Assembly: GCA_900553655.1 (NCBI GenBank)
Contig: USEQ01000008.1
Span: 1-13,113 of the forward strand
Reading direction: 5' to 3'
Length of the DNA: 13,113 bases
Origin: an uncultured Slackia sp.
Lineage (GTDB): Bacteria; Actinomycetota; Coriobacteriia; Coriobacteriales; Eggerthellaceae
Made by a program: the position numbers and the translations under genes. Shown here piece after piece: positions 1-8,003 of this stretch. The notes under the pieces were generated by a model. That model was not told the origin of the DNA. It did not search any database and worked only from the letters and a program-made list of their open reading frames with translations. Every line of letters starts with the position of its first letter. The first letter of the stretch is position 1.

Positions 1-293
1 ATGAACACGTCTTCGCGCGTAAGGCCCGCATAGCCCAAAAGCTCGGTCAAGTACTTGCCCGCCGCCCCGACAAACGGCTTGCCTTGCAAGTCTTCGTTCT
101 TACCCGGGGCCTCGCCTATGAGCATAACGCGCGCCTCTGGATTGCCGAACCCTGGAACAACATTGGTCCTGCCTTCGCACAGGGAGCATCTACGGCATGC
201 GGCAACCTGGGACGCAATGTCGTCGAGCAGTGCGGCGGAAGATTCGCCTTCCTGGGGAACGATCGTCGCAAAATGGTCGTTAATCATGGTCAT
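1..293 (-). CDS. Family 4 uracil-DNA glycosylase, N-terminal part (runs off window edge)
   Basis: This would remove uracil from DNA, starting base-excision repair in the cytoplasm. Ninety-seven codons are visible before the window edge. The sequence shows a Cys cluster (C33, C36, C39, within [10 protein letters not shown]) matching the N-terminal iron-sulfur ligands of family 4 enzymes, then the active-site motif GEAPG (residues 60-64), followed by [15 protein letters not shown], which is typical of family 4 rather than the Ung family. The later HPS-type motif lies outside the window. The ATG at 293 is preceded by GAAGGTG eight bases upstream and overlaps the alr stop as ATGA, so the gene is probably translationally coupled to alr. 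A second in-frame ATG at 287 is less well placed. Confidence 0.9.
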   Translation of the reverse strand, partial: MTMINDHFATIVPQEGESSAALLDDIASQVAACRRCSLCEGRTNVVPGFGNPEARVMLIGEAPGKNEDLQGKPFVGAAGKYLTELLGYAGLTREDVF

Positions 294-1573
294 CGCAAAT
301 ACACCTTCGGCATTCTCAGGGACAAGGCGCAGCACAGTTCGTGAGGTATAGTGCCCACCACATCGCATAAATCCTCAATAGTCACGGAAACGCCGTTTTG
401 CGCGCCCACCAGAAGCACCTCGTCTCCCACGTGCGGATCGAGGCGACGATGCGTTCCGTGGCTGCGCAAATCGACTTCGAACATGCACTGGTCCATGCAG
501 ATATTGCCCACCTGACGGCAAAGATGGCCATCATAGATGATGGAAGTCCTGCTTGACAAGGCGCGCGCATAGCCGTCCGCATATCCAACCGGCACGGCGC
601 AAATTTTCACGCTTCCGGGGCTTCGGTAGTGCATTCCGTAGCTCACTCCTTCACTCATAGGCGGCATGTTCACCGCCGTGATGCGAGCATGGACGCTCAA
701 CGCTGGACGGAGGTCGAAGTACCCCCGGGTTTCAGGGCACGGATGGAAGCCGTACATGGAGATGCCCAGGCGCGCCATGTCCATATGCGTTTCCGGATAG
801 CGCAAAAGCGCCGCAGAATTGGCGCAGTGCACCAGCCCGGGATTAACGCCGATTTGGCGAAGCGACGCAACGGTTTCCTTGAAGCGGCGCAGCTGCATAT
901 TGAAATCGAGAGTCTCAGCACAGTCCGCCGTGGCGAAATGGGTAAAAGTGCCCATCTGCTCGAGGGCCCGATGAAAGGCTATCTGCCGAACGAAATCGAC
1001 CACCTCGTCGAAACGCACGCCTATGCGGTTCATGCCCGTATTAATGGCGAGATGGAACGGCGCACGCAATCCGTGCCTGTCAGCCTCTTCGCCATATGCT
1101 ACGGCGAATTCGCTCGTATACACCGAAGGCATGAGGCTGTAGCGAAGCAGAAGCGGCACCGCAGCAATGGGAGGTTCGGAGAGAATCAGGACAGGCGCGT
1201 CGATGCCCGCCTTACGCAGCTGAATGCCTTCGCTCACCGTAGCGACAGCCAGCTGCGCCGCCCCTGCGGAAAGAGCCGTTCGCGCAACCTGCACCGCCCC
1301 ATGACCGTATGCATTCGCCTTGACAACCGCCATCAAGCGCGTGCCCGGGGAAAGACGGCGTTTCGCGACGGCGACATTGTTGCGAATGGCGGACAAGTCT
1401 ATCTCGACCCAAGACCAACGACGCTGCGGCCCCACAATAGCATCGAGCTGCTCCGACGAATACGCGCCGCAATCTTGTGCATCGGCAGCGCGGCCTTCCG
1501 ACCTCGCGCCGGTATGTCTCAACAAATCGGAGAAATCCTGTCCGACCGCTCCGGAAAAGGCGTTGAACCCCAC
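290..1573 (-). CDS. alr: Alanine racemase
   Basis: A PLP enzyme that interconverts L- and D-alanine to supply D-Ala for peptidoglycan. The PLP-binding stretch [12 protein letters not shown] carries Lys85, the opposite catalytic Tyr is Y312 in GVSYGMHY, and the C-terminal domain has [11 protein letters not shown] and NICMDQ, all canonical. The product is 427 residues, longer than the usual 360-390, because about 50 residues precede the conserved [10 protein letters not shown]. The start is the GTG at 1573, supported by AAGAAGGA six bases upstream; no better start with a ribosome binding site is visible inside the extension. It lies downstream of the galU terminator and overlaps the glycosylase gene by 4 bases, so the two probably form a small operon with a promoter in 1574-1650. 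Confidence 0.96.
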   Translation of the reverse strand: MGFNAFSGAVGQDFSDLLRHTGARSEGRAADAQDCGAYSSEQLDAIVGPQRRWSWVEIDLSAIRNNVAVAKRRLSPGTRLMAVVKANAYGHGAVQVARTALSAGAAQLAVATVSEGIQLRKAGIDAPVLILSEPPIAAVPLLLRYSLMPSVYTSEFAVAYGEEADRHGLRAPFHLAINTGMNRIGVRFDEVVDFVRQIAFHRALEQMGTFTHFATADCAETLDFNMQLRRFKETVASLRQIGVNPGLVHCANSAALLRYPETHMDMARLGISMYGFHPCPETRGYFDLRPALSVHARITAVNMPPMSEGVSYGMHYRSPGSVKICAVPVGYADGYARALSSRTSIIYDGHLCRQVGNICMDQCMFEVDLRSHGTHRRLDPHVGDEVLLVGAQNGVSVTIEDLCDVVGTIPHELCCALSLRMPKVYLR

Positions 1574-1653
1574 TGCGTTCCTTCTTCCTTACATCCCTTC
1601 GAAGGCCCATCGCTACCCAGCGAAGGCGAAACCGCGAACGCTTCGCCCCTTCG

Positions 1654-1685
1654 AAAAGGCATGCCCCAGCCACTTCGGGGCATGC
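1654..1685 (-). terminator. Rho-independent terminator of galU
   Basis: A perfect 9-bp stem (GCATGCCCC at 1659-1667 with GGGGCATGC at 1677-1685) and a 9-base loop lie four bases past the galU stop. On the minus strand the stem is followed by CCTTTTCG. The T run is short but the stem is strong. Confidence 0.8.
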
Positions 1686-1688
1686 AGA

Positions 1689-2510
1689 CTACTTCTGCGC
1701 CGCCAGCTTACGCGCGTACAAGGCATTGTTCGCCTCGAGCCAGCTTTCCACCGTGCCGGTGTCGAAACCGTCTTCTTCGGAGATGACCAGTGCATACATC
1801 TCCTCTTCTTTCAGCACGGCATCAAGAGCGTCGGTAAGCTGGATTTCACCGCCGACTCCCGGCTCGACGTCGGCAAGAAGCTCCATAACGCGGGGACTGA
1901 GCAGATAGCGGCCGAAAACGGAAAGATTCGAAGGCGCATCTTCCAGCTTGGGTTTTTCCACCAGGCCGTCCACCTTCCAGACCCCCTCCTCGACCTGCGA
2001 GCCGGCGATGATCCCGAAGCGGCTCACCTGGTCGTCGGGGACGGGAAGCACGGCGATGACGCTTGCACCGCCATGAGCCTTCGAGATTTCGAGCATCTTC
2101 GGGCAGATGTTGTTGTCGGGAACCAACACGTCTCCCAGAAGCACGAAGAACGGCTCTCCCGCGGATTTCTCCGCCGCACAATGGATGGCATGGCCCAAAC
2201 CGAGGGGCTCGTCTTGATATACGTACGAAACATTGAGATTGCCCGCGTGCTCTACCGCATCCGCGAAGACGTCTTTGCCCTTGGAGCGAAGCGTTGCAAC
2301 CAGATCAGGGTCGGGCGTGAAGTGCTTCTCGATGGAAGTCTTCTCTCGACTGTTGATGATCACCACTTCGTCGGCCCCCGAAGAAAGGCCTTCTTCGACC
2401 ACGTACTGGATGGCAGGGCGGTCGACGACGAGCAGCATTTCTTTCGGCTGTGCTTTCGTAGCCGGAAGGAAACGCGTACCCATGCCCGCTGCGGGAATCA
2501 GAGCCTTCAT
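1689..2510 (-). CDS. galU: UTP-glucose-1-phosphate uridylyltransferase
   Basis: Makes UDP-glucose from UTP and glucose-1-phosphate for envelope glycans and galactose metabolism. The 273-residue product begins with the nucleotide-binding signature KALIPAAGMGTRFLPATKA, followed by QPKEML. It then has EPLGLGHAIHCA (about 101-112), the metal-binding region FVLLGDVLVPDN (about 122-133), VEKP and GGEIQLTDALD. Length and motif order fit the bacterial GalU family. The start is the ATG at 2510, with AGGAG six bases upstream; the reading frame stays open further upstream, but that extra stretch does not resemble GalU. The gene is flanked by terminators on both sides, so it is probably transcribed alone from a promoter near 2608-2613. 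Its leader is unusually structured (see separate entries). Confidence 0.97.
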   Translation of the reverse strand: MKALIPAAGMGTRFLPATKAQPKEMLLVVDRPAIQYVVEEGLSSGADEVVIINSREKTSIEKHFTPDPDLVATLRSKGKDVFADAVEHAGNLNVSYVYQDEPLGLGHAIHCAAEKSAGEPFFVLLGDVLVPDNNICPKMLEISKAHGGASVIAVLPVPDDQVSRFGIIAGSQVEEGVWKVDGLVEKPKLEDAPSNLSVFGRYLLSPRVMELLADVEPGVGGEIQLTDALDAVLKEEEMYALVISEEDGFDTGTVESWLEANNALYARKLAAQK

Positions 2511-2529
2511 GCATGTCTCCTGTCTATCG

Positions 2530-2555
2530 AAAAAACGCAGCGCCCCGAAGGGCGC
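2530..2555 (-). terminator. Terminator-like hairpin inside the galU leader
   Basis: On the minus strand a GCGCCC-TTCG-GGGCGC hairpin (2555-2540, UUCG-type tetraloop) is followed by TGCG and six T residues (2535-2530). It sits about ten bases before the galU ribosome binding site. It could be a second terminator of the upstream ccm operon or an attenuator of galU; position and shape suit either. Confidence 0.6.
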
Positions 2556-2613
2556 CCGGCATGCGCCGACAAAACGACGCATGCGGCAAGCAGAGCCTGC
2601 CGCATTCATTATG
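2556..2613 (-). promoter_or_regulatory. Putative galU promoter and leader stem-loops
   Basis: CATAAT on the minus strand (2613-2608) is one base from the -10 consensus; no good -35 is visible. A transcript starting just after it would begin with an 8-bp stem (ATGCGGCA at 2605-2598 with TGCCGCAT at 2588-2581). A second 7-bp stem (2584-2578 with 2565-2559, GCATGCG/CGCATGC) shares bases 2581-2584 with the first, so the two cannot both form fully. The terminator-like hairpin follows. I recognise no known riboswitch here. Confidence 0.4.
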
Positions 2614-2617
2614 ACGC

Positions 2618-2642
2618 AAAAGGCCCGCCAAAGACGGGCTCC
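2618..2642 (-). terminator. Terminator at the end of the ccm operon
   Basis: The stem GCCCG (2639-2635) pairs with CGGGC (2627-2623) around a 7-base loop and is followed on the minus strand by CTTTTGCG. It starts about ten bases past the ccmD stop. The stem is short, so this is a moderate call. Confidence 0.6.
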
Positions 2643-2652
2643 TTTGCCTATT

Positions 2653-2832
2653 TTACTTCAGCGCGTCAACATGCTCTTCGAGCGCTACGAGTTTCTTCTC
2701 GGTTCGCTTGAGCTTGGTCATGATGAACACAACATAGCCGCACAAGACCAAGAAGATGAGAGCGTATGCGGCAATGACGAACGGAGCCGCGCCAAGAACG
2801 GTGGAGTAGATTTCTGCCAAAACGGGATCCAT
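2653..2832 (-). CDS. ccmD: CcmD-like heme exporter accessory protein
   Basis: A 59-residue protein with an N-terminal periplasmic-side segment, one membrane helix (about residues 15-38, PFVIAAYALIFLVLCGYVV) and a positively charged helical tail (KLKRTEKK then VALEEHV). Size, single helix, the aromatic-rich AAYALIF stretch and the basic tail fit CcmD, which in other bacteria bridges CcmC, CcmE and the CcmAB transporter and helps release heme-loaded CcmE. The family is too short and variable for sequence alone to prove it; position supports it, since it starts two bases after the ccmC stop. The ATG at 2832 has a strong GGAGG seven bases upstream. It is the last gene of the operon and is followed by a terminator. 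Confidence 0.8.
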   Translation of the reverse strand: MDPVLAEIYSTVLGAAPFVIAAYALIFLVLCGYVVFIMTKLKRTEKKLVALEEHVDALK

Positions 2833-2834
2833 AG

Positions 2835-3602
2835 TTAGTCCTCCAGTTTATCCTGAATACGAGCGAGCTTCTCTTCCATGACCTGAGCGCGCAAACGCAG
2901 GCGATACAAGCCGAATGCAATCAAGGCAAAACCCGCCATGCCGAGCATGAGAGGCAGCAGCATCTCGGGAGAAAGCCCCGAGTCGGTCCTGAAAATCACA
3001 GGGTGCACACCCGACGGAATCAAGCGCGTGACCAAAAAGCAGATGGGCACGTCAATGAAGATCAGGATGCCGAAAACGCTTGCATAGACAGCCCGGCGCT
3101 CAGTGTCTTCGACCGCGTTGCGCAAGATGAAATAGCCGAAAATCATCAGCATCAAGATGAAATACGTGGTGAGGCGAGGCTCCCACGTCCACCAGACGCC
3201 CCACTCGAAGCGCTCCCACATCTCGCCGGAAGCCATCGTGCACAACACGAACACCAGCGCGATTTCCGTAGCGACGCGCGCACGCGTATCGTAGCAGGCG
3301 CGCTTGGTCATAAGAAACCTGATGCCGTAGTAGGCCGTGAAGACCAACGCCCCGAAGCTCGCAATCGCAACAGGCATGTGCCAATAGAAAATCTTTTGCG
3401 AGAGCAGCAGCTTGTTTTGCACCATGACGCCGCCGATGAGCGCGGGCTCATTAACCGCCGCTCCGTTGACCAGCGGGGCGATGGTGAAATTCAAAACAAA
3501 TCCGAGCGTCGCAAGCAACGCCCCGAGAGCGAGCGCCCATGGCGCCACGCGATCGATAATTCCCCCGATCGCAGGTTCTTTGGCCTTTTCTTCGTTGGCC
3601 AT
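2835..3602 (-). CDS. ccmC: Heme-handling membrane protein CcmC
   Basis: In system I cytochrome c maturation, CcmC holds heme at the outer face of the membrane and loads it onto CcmE. The 255-residue product has six hydrophobic segments and the tryptophan-rich WWD-type motif WGVWWTWEPRLT (from W134). It also has the two flanking heme-ligand histidines, H75 in FYWHMP and H200 in SGVHPV. The usual Asp of the motif is Glu here (E141). The C-terminus is a basic, helical tail (RLRLRAQVMEEKLARIQ). The start is the ATG at 3602 with AAAGGA six bases upstream; the frame is open far beyond it but overlaps ccmB there. It follows the ccmB stop by 14 bases and precedes ccmD by two. Confidence 0.95.
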   Translation of the reverse strand: MANEEKAKEPAIGGIIDRVAPWALALGALLATLGFVLNFTIAPLVNGAAVNEPALIGGVMVQNKLLLSQKIFYWHMPVAIASFGALVFTAYYGIRFLMTKRACYDTRARVATEIALVFVLCTMASGEMWERFEWGVWWTWEPRLTTYFILMLMIFGYFILRNAVEDTERRAVYASVFGILIFIDVPICFLVTRLIPSGVHPVIFRTDSGLSPEMLLPLMLGMAGFALIAFGLYRLRLRAQVMEEKLARIQDKLED

Positions 3603-3616
3603 ACCAATCCTTTCCC

Positions 3617-4333
3617 TTAAGCGCTTACCACGAAATCGTACAGCACCCACGATATCAAGATCATCACGATATCGTAGCCTGCCGAGAGAGCCATTGACGT
3701 CACGAACGTGTCCATGAACCCTTCCGGAGCGCACATGGCGCATGTCGTCGCCGAGACGCACGCCCACAGAAGCGGAAAAAGCAACGGAATAAACAGCACG
3801 GCGAGCATGACGTCTTTCCCGCGCGTGTTCATAGTGATGGTGGAAAGCATGGTGCCGACGCCGGCAATGCCCACCGTGCCCGCTAAAAGCGGCGCGACCA
3901 TAAGCGGCCATGTCGGCGCGGCCCCCACCTGTCCGAGGAACAAAAAGAAGAACAGCGGCACGGTGACCACGGTGACCACGAGAAGAAACACCAGATTGGC
4001 CGTCGCCTTCGCAAGAAAGATTACCGAACGGTCCATGGGGACGAGAAGAATGCCCTCGAGACACCCCTGCTCTTTCTCGTGCGAAAAAGAGCGATTCAAC
4101 CCCAAAAGGCTCGTGAACAGAATCACCGCCCACAGCAGGCCGCCGGCCATCTGCAAGATATCGAGCTCGCTTCCCGCTTGAGCAAGCGCCGCGCCATAAA
4201 CCACAAGCACCAAAAGCGCATAGAGACCCATGGACGTAAGCATGTCCTTGGTATGCAGCTCCTGGGAAAGGTCTTTTTTCAGAAGAGCCACGTAATGAGC
4301 CCACGTGGAAGGTTTCTTCATAGCAACGGCCAT
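3617..4333 (-). CDS. ccmB: Heme exporter membrane subunit CcmB
   Basis: Membrane partner of the ATPase CcmA; the CcmABCD complex uses ATP to release heme-loaded CcmE. The 238-residue product has an N-terminal cytoplasmic helix (KKDLSQELHTKDM, about 19-31) and about six membrane segments. The family-typical loop LNRSFSHEKEQGCLEGILL (79-97) corresponds to the D/E-x-G-x-L-E-x-L region of CcmB. Length fits the family (about 220). The start ATG at 4333 overlaps the ccmA stop by one base (TAATG), indicating coupled translation; a second ATG at 4321 is possible. The C-terminal third carries three Cys (C192, C198, C201) of unknown meaning. Confidence 0.93.
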   Translation of the reverse strand: MAVAMKKPSTWAHYVALLKKDLSQELHTKDMLTSMGLYALLVLVVYGAALAQAGSELDILQMAGGLLWAVILFTSLLGLNRSFSHEKEQGCLEGILLVPMDRSVIFLAKATANLVFLLVVTVVTVPLFFFLFLGQVGAAPTWPLMVAPLLAGTVGIAGVGTMLSTITMNTRGKDVMLAVLFIPLLFPLLWACVSATTCAMCAPEGFMDTFVTSMALSAGYDIVMILISWVLYDFVVSA

Positions 4334-5067
4334 TACGCCACCCCCATACCGACGGTTTCGCGATAAAGCCCTTTGAACTCGTCGAAGTCGAGCTCGTCTT
4401 TCGGCGCGCATACCATCACGCGGCCTCGGGCGAGCATCATCGCATGCGTGCAGGCGCTGAAGCCTTTCTGCAGGTCATGGCTCACCATGACGAAGGTTCG
4501 CTCTTCGCGCAAGCCCCCGATGAGCTCGTCAAATATCTCGACGGCGTGCGGGTCGAGGCCAGCATACGGCTCGTCGAGAAACACCACATCGGGGTCGTTA
4601 ATCAGTGCGCGGGCGATGGAGAGACGCTGGGTCATGCCGCGCGAAAACGTGCGCACCATATCGAATCGGCGGTGGTCAAGCTCGACTGCGCGAAGCAGCT
4701 CGCGCACGCGCGCCTCCGGATCTATTATGCCGTACAGGCGCGCCACGAACATCATGTTCTCCATCGCGGTCAGGTCTGGATACAGCATGGAATTGTGCGA
4801 TATGAGGCCGATATGGTCGCGTACCTTATCGGGATCTTCCTTAGCGTCTAGTCCCATGACGCGAATCGCTCCTGAAGTGGGACGTGCAAGCGTCGAAAGC
4901 ATGCGCAGCATGGTGGTCTTGCCTGCGCCGTTCGGACCGAAAATGGAGAGAAACGCTCCTTGCGGCAGAGAAAACGACACGTTGTCTAAGGCCTTGCGGT
5001 CGCCGAAGACCTTCGTGAGCTTTTTCACCTCAAGCGCAAGCGGTTCTTTGTCCAAAGCATCCGCCAT
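4333..5067 (-). CDS. ccmA: Heme exporter ATP-binding protein CcmA
   Basis: ABC ATPase of the CcmAB complex. It shows Walker A GPNGAGKT (44-51), a Q-loop region ISHNSMLYPDL, an ABC signature in the form FSRGMTQRLS (141-150) instead of LSGGQ, Walker B VVFLDEP (161-167), the D-loop AGLD and the switch His in VSHD (H197). The SRGMxQR form is usual for CcmA-type and related exporters. I prefer the ATG at 5067 because GGGGAG lies nine bases upstream; the ATG at 5073 (MKMADA) has it only three bases away and would add two residues. Length is 244, slightly longer than the 205-220 of proteobacterial CcmA. It lies 14 bases after ccmF and overlaps ccmB by one base. Confidence 0.93.
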   Translation of the reverse strand: MADALDKEPLALEVKKLTKVFGDRKALDNVSFSLPQGAFLSIFGPNGAGKTTMLRMLSTLARPTSGAIRVMGLDAKEDPDKVRDHIGLISHNSMLYPDLTAMENMMFVARLYGIIDPEARVRELLRAVELDHRRFDMVRTFSRGMTQRLSIARALINDPDVVFLDEPYAGLDPHAVEIFDELIGGLREERTFVMVSHDLQKGFSACTHAMMLARGRVMVCAPKDELDFDEFKGLYRETVGMGVA

Positions 5068-5081
5068 CTTCATTCACTCCC

Positions 5082-7319
5082 CTACGCTGTTACCTGCTCG
5101 CGTGCTTCTTCCGCATTCGACGCGCCGTCGGCGCCTTCGCCGCGGGCTTCCTTCTTCGAGAACGCCTCGCCTTCTTTGCGACGGCCGAACAGGGCGATGG
5201 CCGTGCCGAGCATCAGAAGCGCGAAGCCGACCCAGGCAAAGCTTACCAGCGGGTTCACGCGCACGTCCATGGAAAGGTCGCCCGCATCGTTCACGCCGCG
5301 ATACACAACGAAGAGGTCTTCGGTCGGGAAGCTGATCACGCTAGCGTTGAGCTTGGTCTGCTGCGTAGAAGCCACCAGTTGAACCGACGGGTTCACGTGT
5401 CCGACATATGATCCCGTGTTGGCGTCGTACACGTCGAACTCGACGCGATACAGAATGTCGTCGCCGTTCGGCATGGTCTCTACATCGCTACCGGTGTAGC
5501 GCAGCTCGTAATCGTCGATGACGAAGTTCTCCGCCGTATCGGCCTCCTCGTCGAAGGCCACGTAATCGGTCTTCTCCGTCACGAACATGGAGGACCCGAT
5601 AAGGCCCACCAGGATGATGGACATGGCGAAGTGAGCGATGTAGCCGCCGTACTTCGAAGAATTCGAACCCAGCATCCCGAAGAATGCCGCTACGGGATTC
5701 TTGCCCGTCGCCTTGGCCCGCTTGGACGCGGCGCGCGCGATCATGAAGAGCGTGTTGAAGAACAACAGGCTCGCCACGGCGAAGCCGACGACGGCAAGTC
5801 CGTTGTAATACCACACAGGGCCTTCGGACAGCAGCTCTTCGGCCGCCGTAACGGCAGCCTGGGACGCGCCCTGTGCAGAGCCGGCCTGGATAATGGCATC
5901 ATACGCCGGATACAGCGTGGTCGCGAAATAGGCGATCAAGACGACGAAAAGAACGGCAGCGCAAATTGCAGGAACCTTTGCCAGACGGAAAAACTCCTTG
6001 CGATCGGTTTTCGTCCAGGCAAGCAGCGGACAGACCGTGATGATGAAGCAATAGACAATACCGAGCGGACGCGCGATGGCATCGTAAGTGCCCGCAGAAA
6101 GGCTTTGACCACCGAACGGAAGGAAGGTCGGCAGGGCGCTTGCCACCGTGAGGTAGCACAAAACGAACGTGAACACGATCATGATCACGTTATTGAAGTA
6201 ATACGCGGCCGCCTTCGACGCCATGGACTCGATCGCATCGTCGGATGCAAACGACTTCCAGCGAATGGCCAGGCCGACAAGGCCCACCAGCACGGCGACG
6301 ACGATAAGTCCGCCGAAAAGCATGAGCGACACCGGGTCGCCCTCGAACGCATGGACGGACTGCACCACACCGGAACGGGTGATGAACGTTCCTACCACAA
6401 CGAAGGCGAACGCGAGACATGCGCACATGACGCTCCAGCGCTTGAAAGCGCCGCGCTTGCGATAGACCGTGAAACTGTGCACGAGCGCAAGCGCAACCAT
6501 CCACGAAAGAAGGCTCGCGTTCTCAACGGGGTCCCACGCCCAATATCCGCCCCAGCCGAGCACGACGTACGCCCAGATGGCGCCAAGTCCGATGCCGATG
6601 CCGAGGAAGAGCCAGCTGAACATGGCGTAGCGGCTCGAACGGACAACCCATTTCGCGCTTGCATCATTGACGATGAGCGCGGCAATCGCGTAGGCGAACG
6701 GAATCGTAAGGCCCGCATAGCCGATAAACAGCGTCGGCGGATGGATGGCCTGAGCCCAATGCTCGAGCAGCGGGCTCATGCCGAGGCTTGACGCCATGGC
6801 CGTAAGATTGCCATTCGCATCCACGTAAGGCGAAGCCGTCGCAATGAACGGCATATTGCTTTCGGAGAACAGGCATACGGCGACAAACGCGGTCAAGACG
6901 AGATTCGAGACGAAAAGCGCCATGCAATCAAGATCGTCGAGGTTCTTCATGGCGCGAACGGCCACCACCACGTTGAAAATCGAAATCAGCCACGCCCAGA
7001 ACAGCAGCGACCCTTCACGCCCGGCCCACAGACCGCTGAAGCGATAGAGCACGCCAAGCGCGCCATCGGCATCCGAATGCTCCATGAGAACATACTCGAT
7101 GGACATATCGCCCGTCATGAAGCAAAAGACCAGGATGCCGCAGCATACCGTCAAGGCAACGGCGGTGAGGATAGACGCCACGCAACCGCCCCACGAGGCC
7201 GTCTCTGCCGCGCCGGTCTTGCCGGTCTTTTTAAGAATGCGGCCCGCAAGCAGACAGACCACGGAAACAACTACGCCTGCAAACGCAACGACAAGTCCTA
7301 TCAATCCGAAAGTGGACAT
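5082..7319 (-). CDS. ccmF: Cytochrome c heme ligase CcmF
   Basis: CcmF joins heme delivered by CcmE to the Cys thiols of apocytochrome c outside the membrane. The 745-residue product is polytopic, with the WWD motif WGGYWAWDPVENASLLSW (from W256) and FSGLWAGREGSLLFWAW near residue 94. The four expected histidines are present: H193 (IHPPTLFIGY) and H323 (SVHAF) for the heme-transfer site, and H281 and H563 as likely ligands of the internal heme b. A large extracytoplasmic domain follows (about 585-690), then a last helix and an acidic/basic soluble tail. Length is above the roughly 650 of E. coli CcmF. The start ATG at 7319 has AGGAAGGA seven bases upstream, and it begins three bases after ccmE. 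Confidence 0.96.
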   Translation of the reverse strand: MSTFGLIGLVVAFAGVVVSVVCLLAGRILKKTGKTGAAETASWGGCVASILTAVALTVCCGILVFCFMTGDMSIEYVLMEHSDADGALGVLYRFSGLWAGREGSLLFWAWLISIFNVVVAVRAMKNLDDLDCMALFVSNLVLTAFVAVCLFSESNMPFIATASPYVDANGNLTAMASSLGMSPLLEHWAQAIHPPTLFIGYAGLTIPFAYAIAALIVNDASAKWVVRSSRYAMFSWLFLGIGIGLGAIWAYVVLGWGGYWAWDPVENASLLSWMVALALVHSFTVYRKRGAFKRWSVMCACLAFAFVVVGTFITRSGVVQSVHAFEGDPVSLMLFGGLIVVAVLVGLVGLAIRWKSFASDDAIESMASKAAAYYFNNVIMIVFTFVLCYLTVASALPTFLPFGGQSLSAGTYDAIARPLGIVYCFIITVCPLLAWTKTDRKEFFRLAKVPAICAAVLFVVLIAYFATTLYPAYDAIIQAGSAQGASQAAVTAAEELLSEGPVWYYNGLAVVGFAVASLLFFNTLFMIARAASKRAKATGKNPVAAFFGMLGSNSSKYGGYIAHFAMSIILVGLIGSSMFVTEKTDYVAFDEEADTAENFVIDDYELRYTGSDVETMPNGDDILYRVEFDVYDANTGSYVGHVNPSVQLVASTQQTKLNASVISFPTEDLFVVYRGVNDAGDLSMDVRVNPLVSFAWVGFALLMLGTAIALFGRRKEGEAFSKKEARGEGADGASNAEEAREQVTA

Positions 7320-7322
7320 GCA

Positions 7323-8003
7323 CTATCCTTCCTGCGCGACATCGGTCGCAACAAACGAACCAGAATCGGAAAGCGAGCCGGTGATGACGACCGAGGTGCC
7401 GTCGACAATAACATCGGGCAGCGCGCCGTCGAACTCGACGGGAACCTGCAGCGTTGCATCCTGGGAGTCGGCCACGACGAAGCGAGGCTCTCCGGAACCC
7501 GCCGCCGTCAGCGTGCCCTCGCCAACCACGCCTGCAAGCTTGACCGTCGTGTCAACGATGTCATCGCCGTATTCGAGCAGGCGGGAGACCGACAGAGCGT
7601 CCGTAGCGCTTTCGTACTTAGAGGGGCACTTCGTCACCAATTCGCTTGCCACCAACTCAACGCCTCCGTCGGCAGAAACCAGCTTTCCCGTGCAGATGGC
7701 CGTTACGCCGTTGCCAAACGTAGAGGACGCCGCCCCGTCATAGCTTACGCGCAGCGTCTGGGACTCATCCCCCTCTGGATCGCAGATTTCAAACGTAAGG
7801 ACGTTGTCTTTCGTGGCAAAAGAATTGTCGACCACGTTTCCCGAGACCTGGACACGGTCGGAATCGTGCGCTCCGCTCAACGCGTCAGCAACCGTGACGG
7901 TCTTTGCGGCGCCTCCGCTTCCCACCACGGCCAAGACGATTGCCAAAACCACCACGATCACGCCCGTTACCACAACGAGCCTGCGCTTGGTTTTCGTATT
8001 CAT
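7323..8003 (-). CDS. ccmE: CcmE heme chaperone, CxxxY type, with a second OB-like domain
   Basis: CcmE carries heme covalently from CcmC to CcmF on the outer side of the membrane. The 226-residue product has an N-terminal membrane anchor (about 9-28) and an OB-type domain (about 48-122). The heme-binding tail TKCPSKYES puts Cys126 where proteobacterial CcmE has His, with Tyr130 four residues later; this Cys form is known from Desulfovibrio and archaea. Unusually, about 96 more residues follow. Residues 153-222 (VKLAGVVGEGTL, RFVVADS, VPVEFDGALPDV, VVITGSL, SFVATDV) resemble the core of canonical CcmE more closely than the first domain does, but the protein ends before any HxxxY site. Start ATG 8003 has AAGGAG seven bases upstream. 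It precedes ccmF by three bases. Confidence 0.9.
   Translation of the reverse strand: MNTKTKRRLVVVTGVIVVVLAIVLAVVGSGGAAKTVTVADALSGAHDSDRVQVSGNVVDNSFATKDNVLTFEICDPEGDESQTLRVSYDGAASSTFGNGVTAICTGKLVSADGGVELVASELVTKCPSKYESATDALSVSRLLEYGDDIVDTTVKLAGVVGEGTLTAAGSGEPRFVVADSQDATLQVPVEFDGALPDVIVDGTSVVITGSLSDSGSFVATDVAQEG

Noticed and set aside
629..2711. Long open frames on the plus strand opposite alr and galU
   Set aside because: They are antisense shadows of two well-supported genes with all canonical motifs; their products are Arg/His-rich and resemble nothing.
3603..4304. Extension of the ccmC frame far upstream of its ATG
   Set aside because: This stretch overlaps ccmB in another frame, is Gly/Arg/His rich, and the ATG at 3602 has a good ribosome binding site and the family N-terminus.
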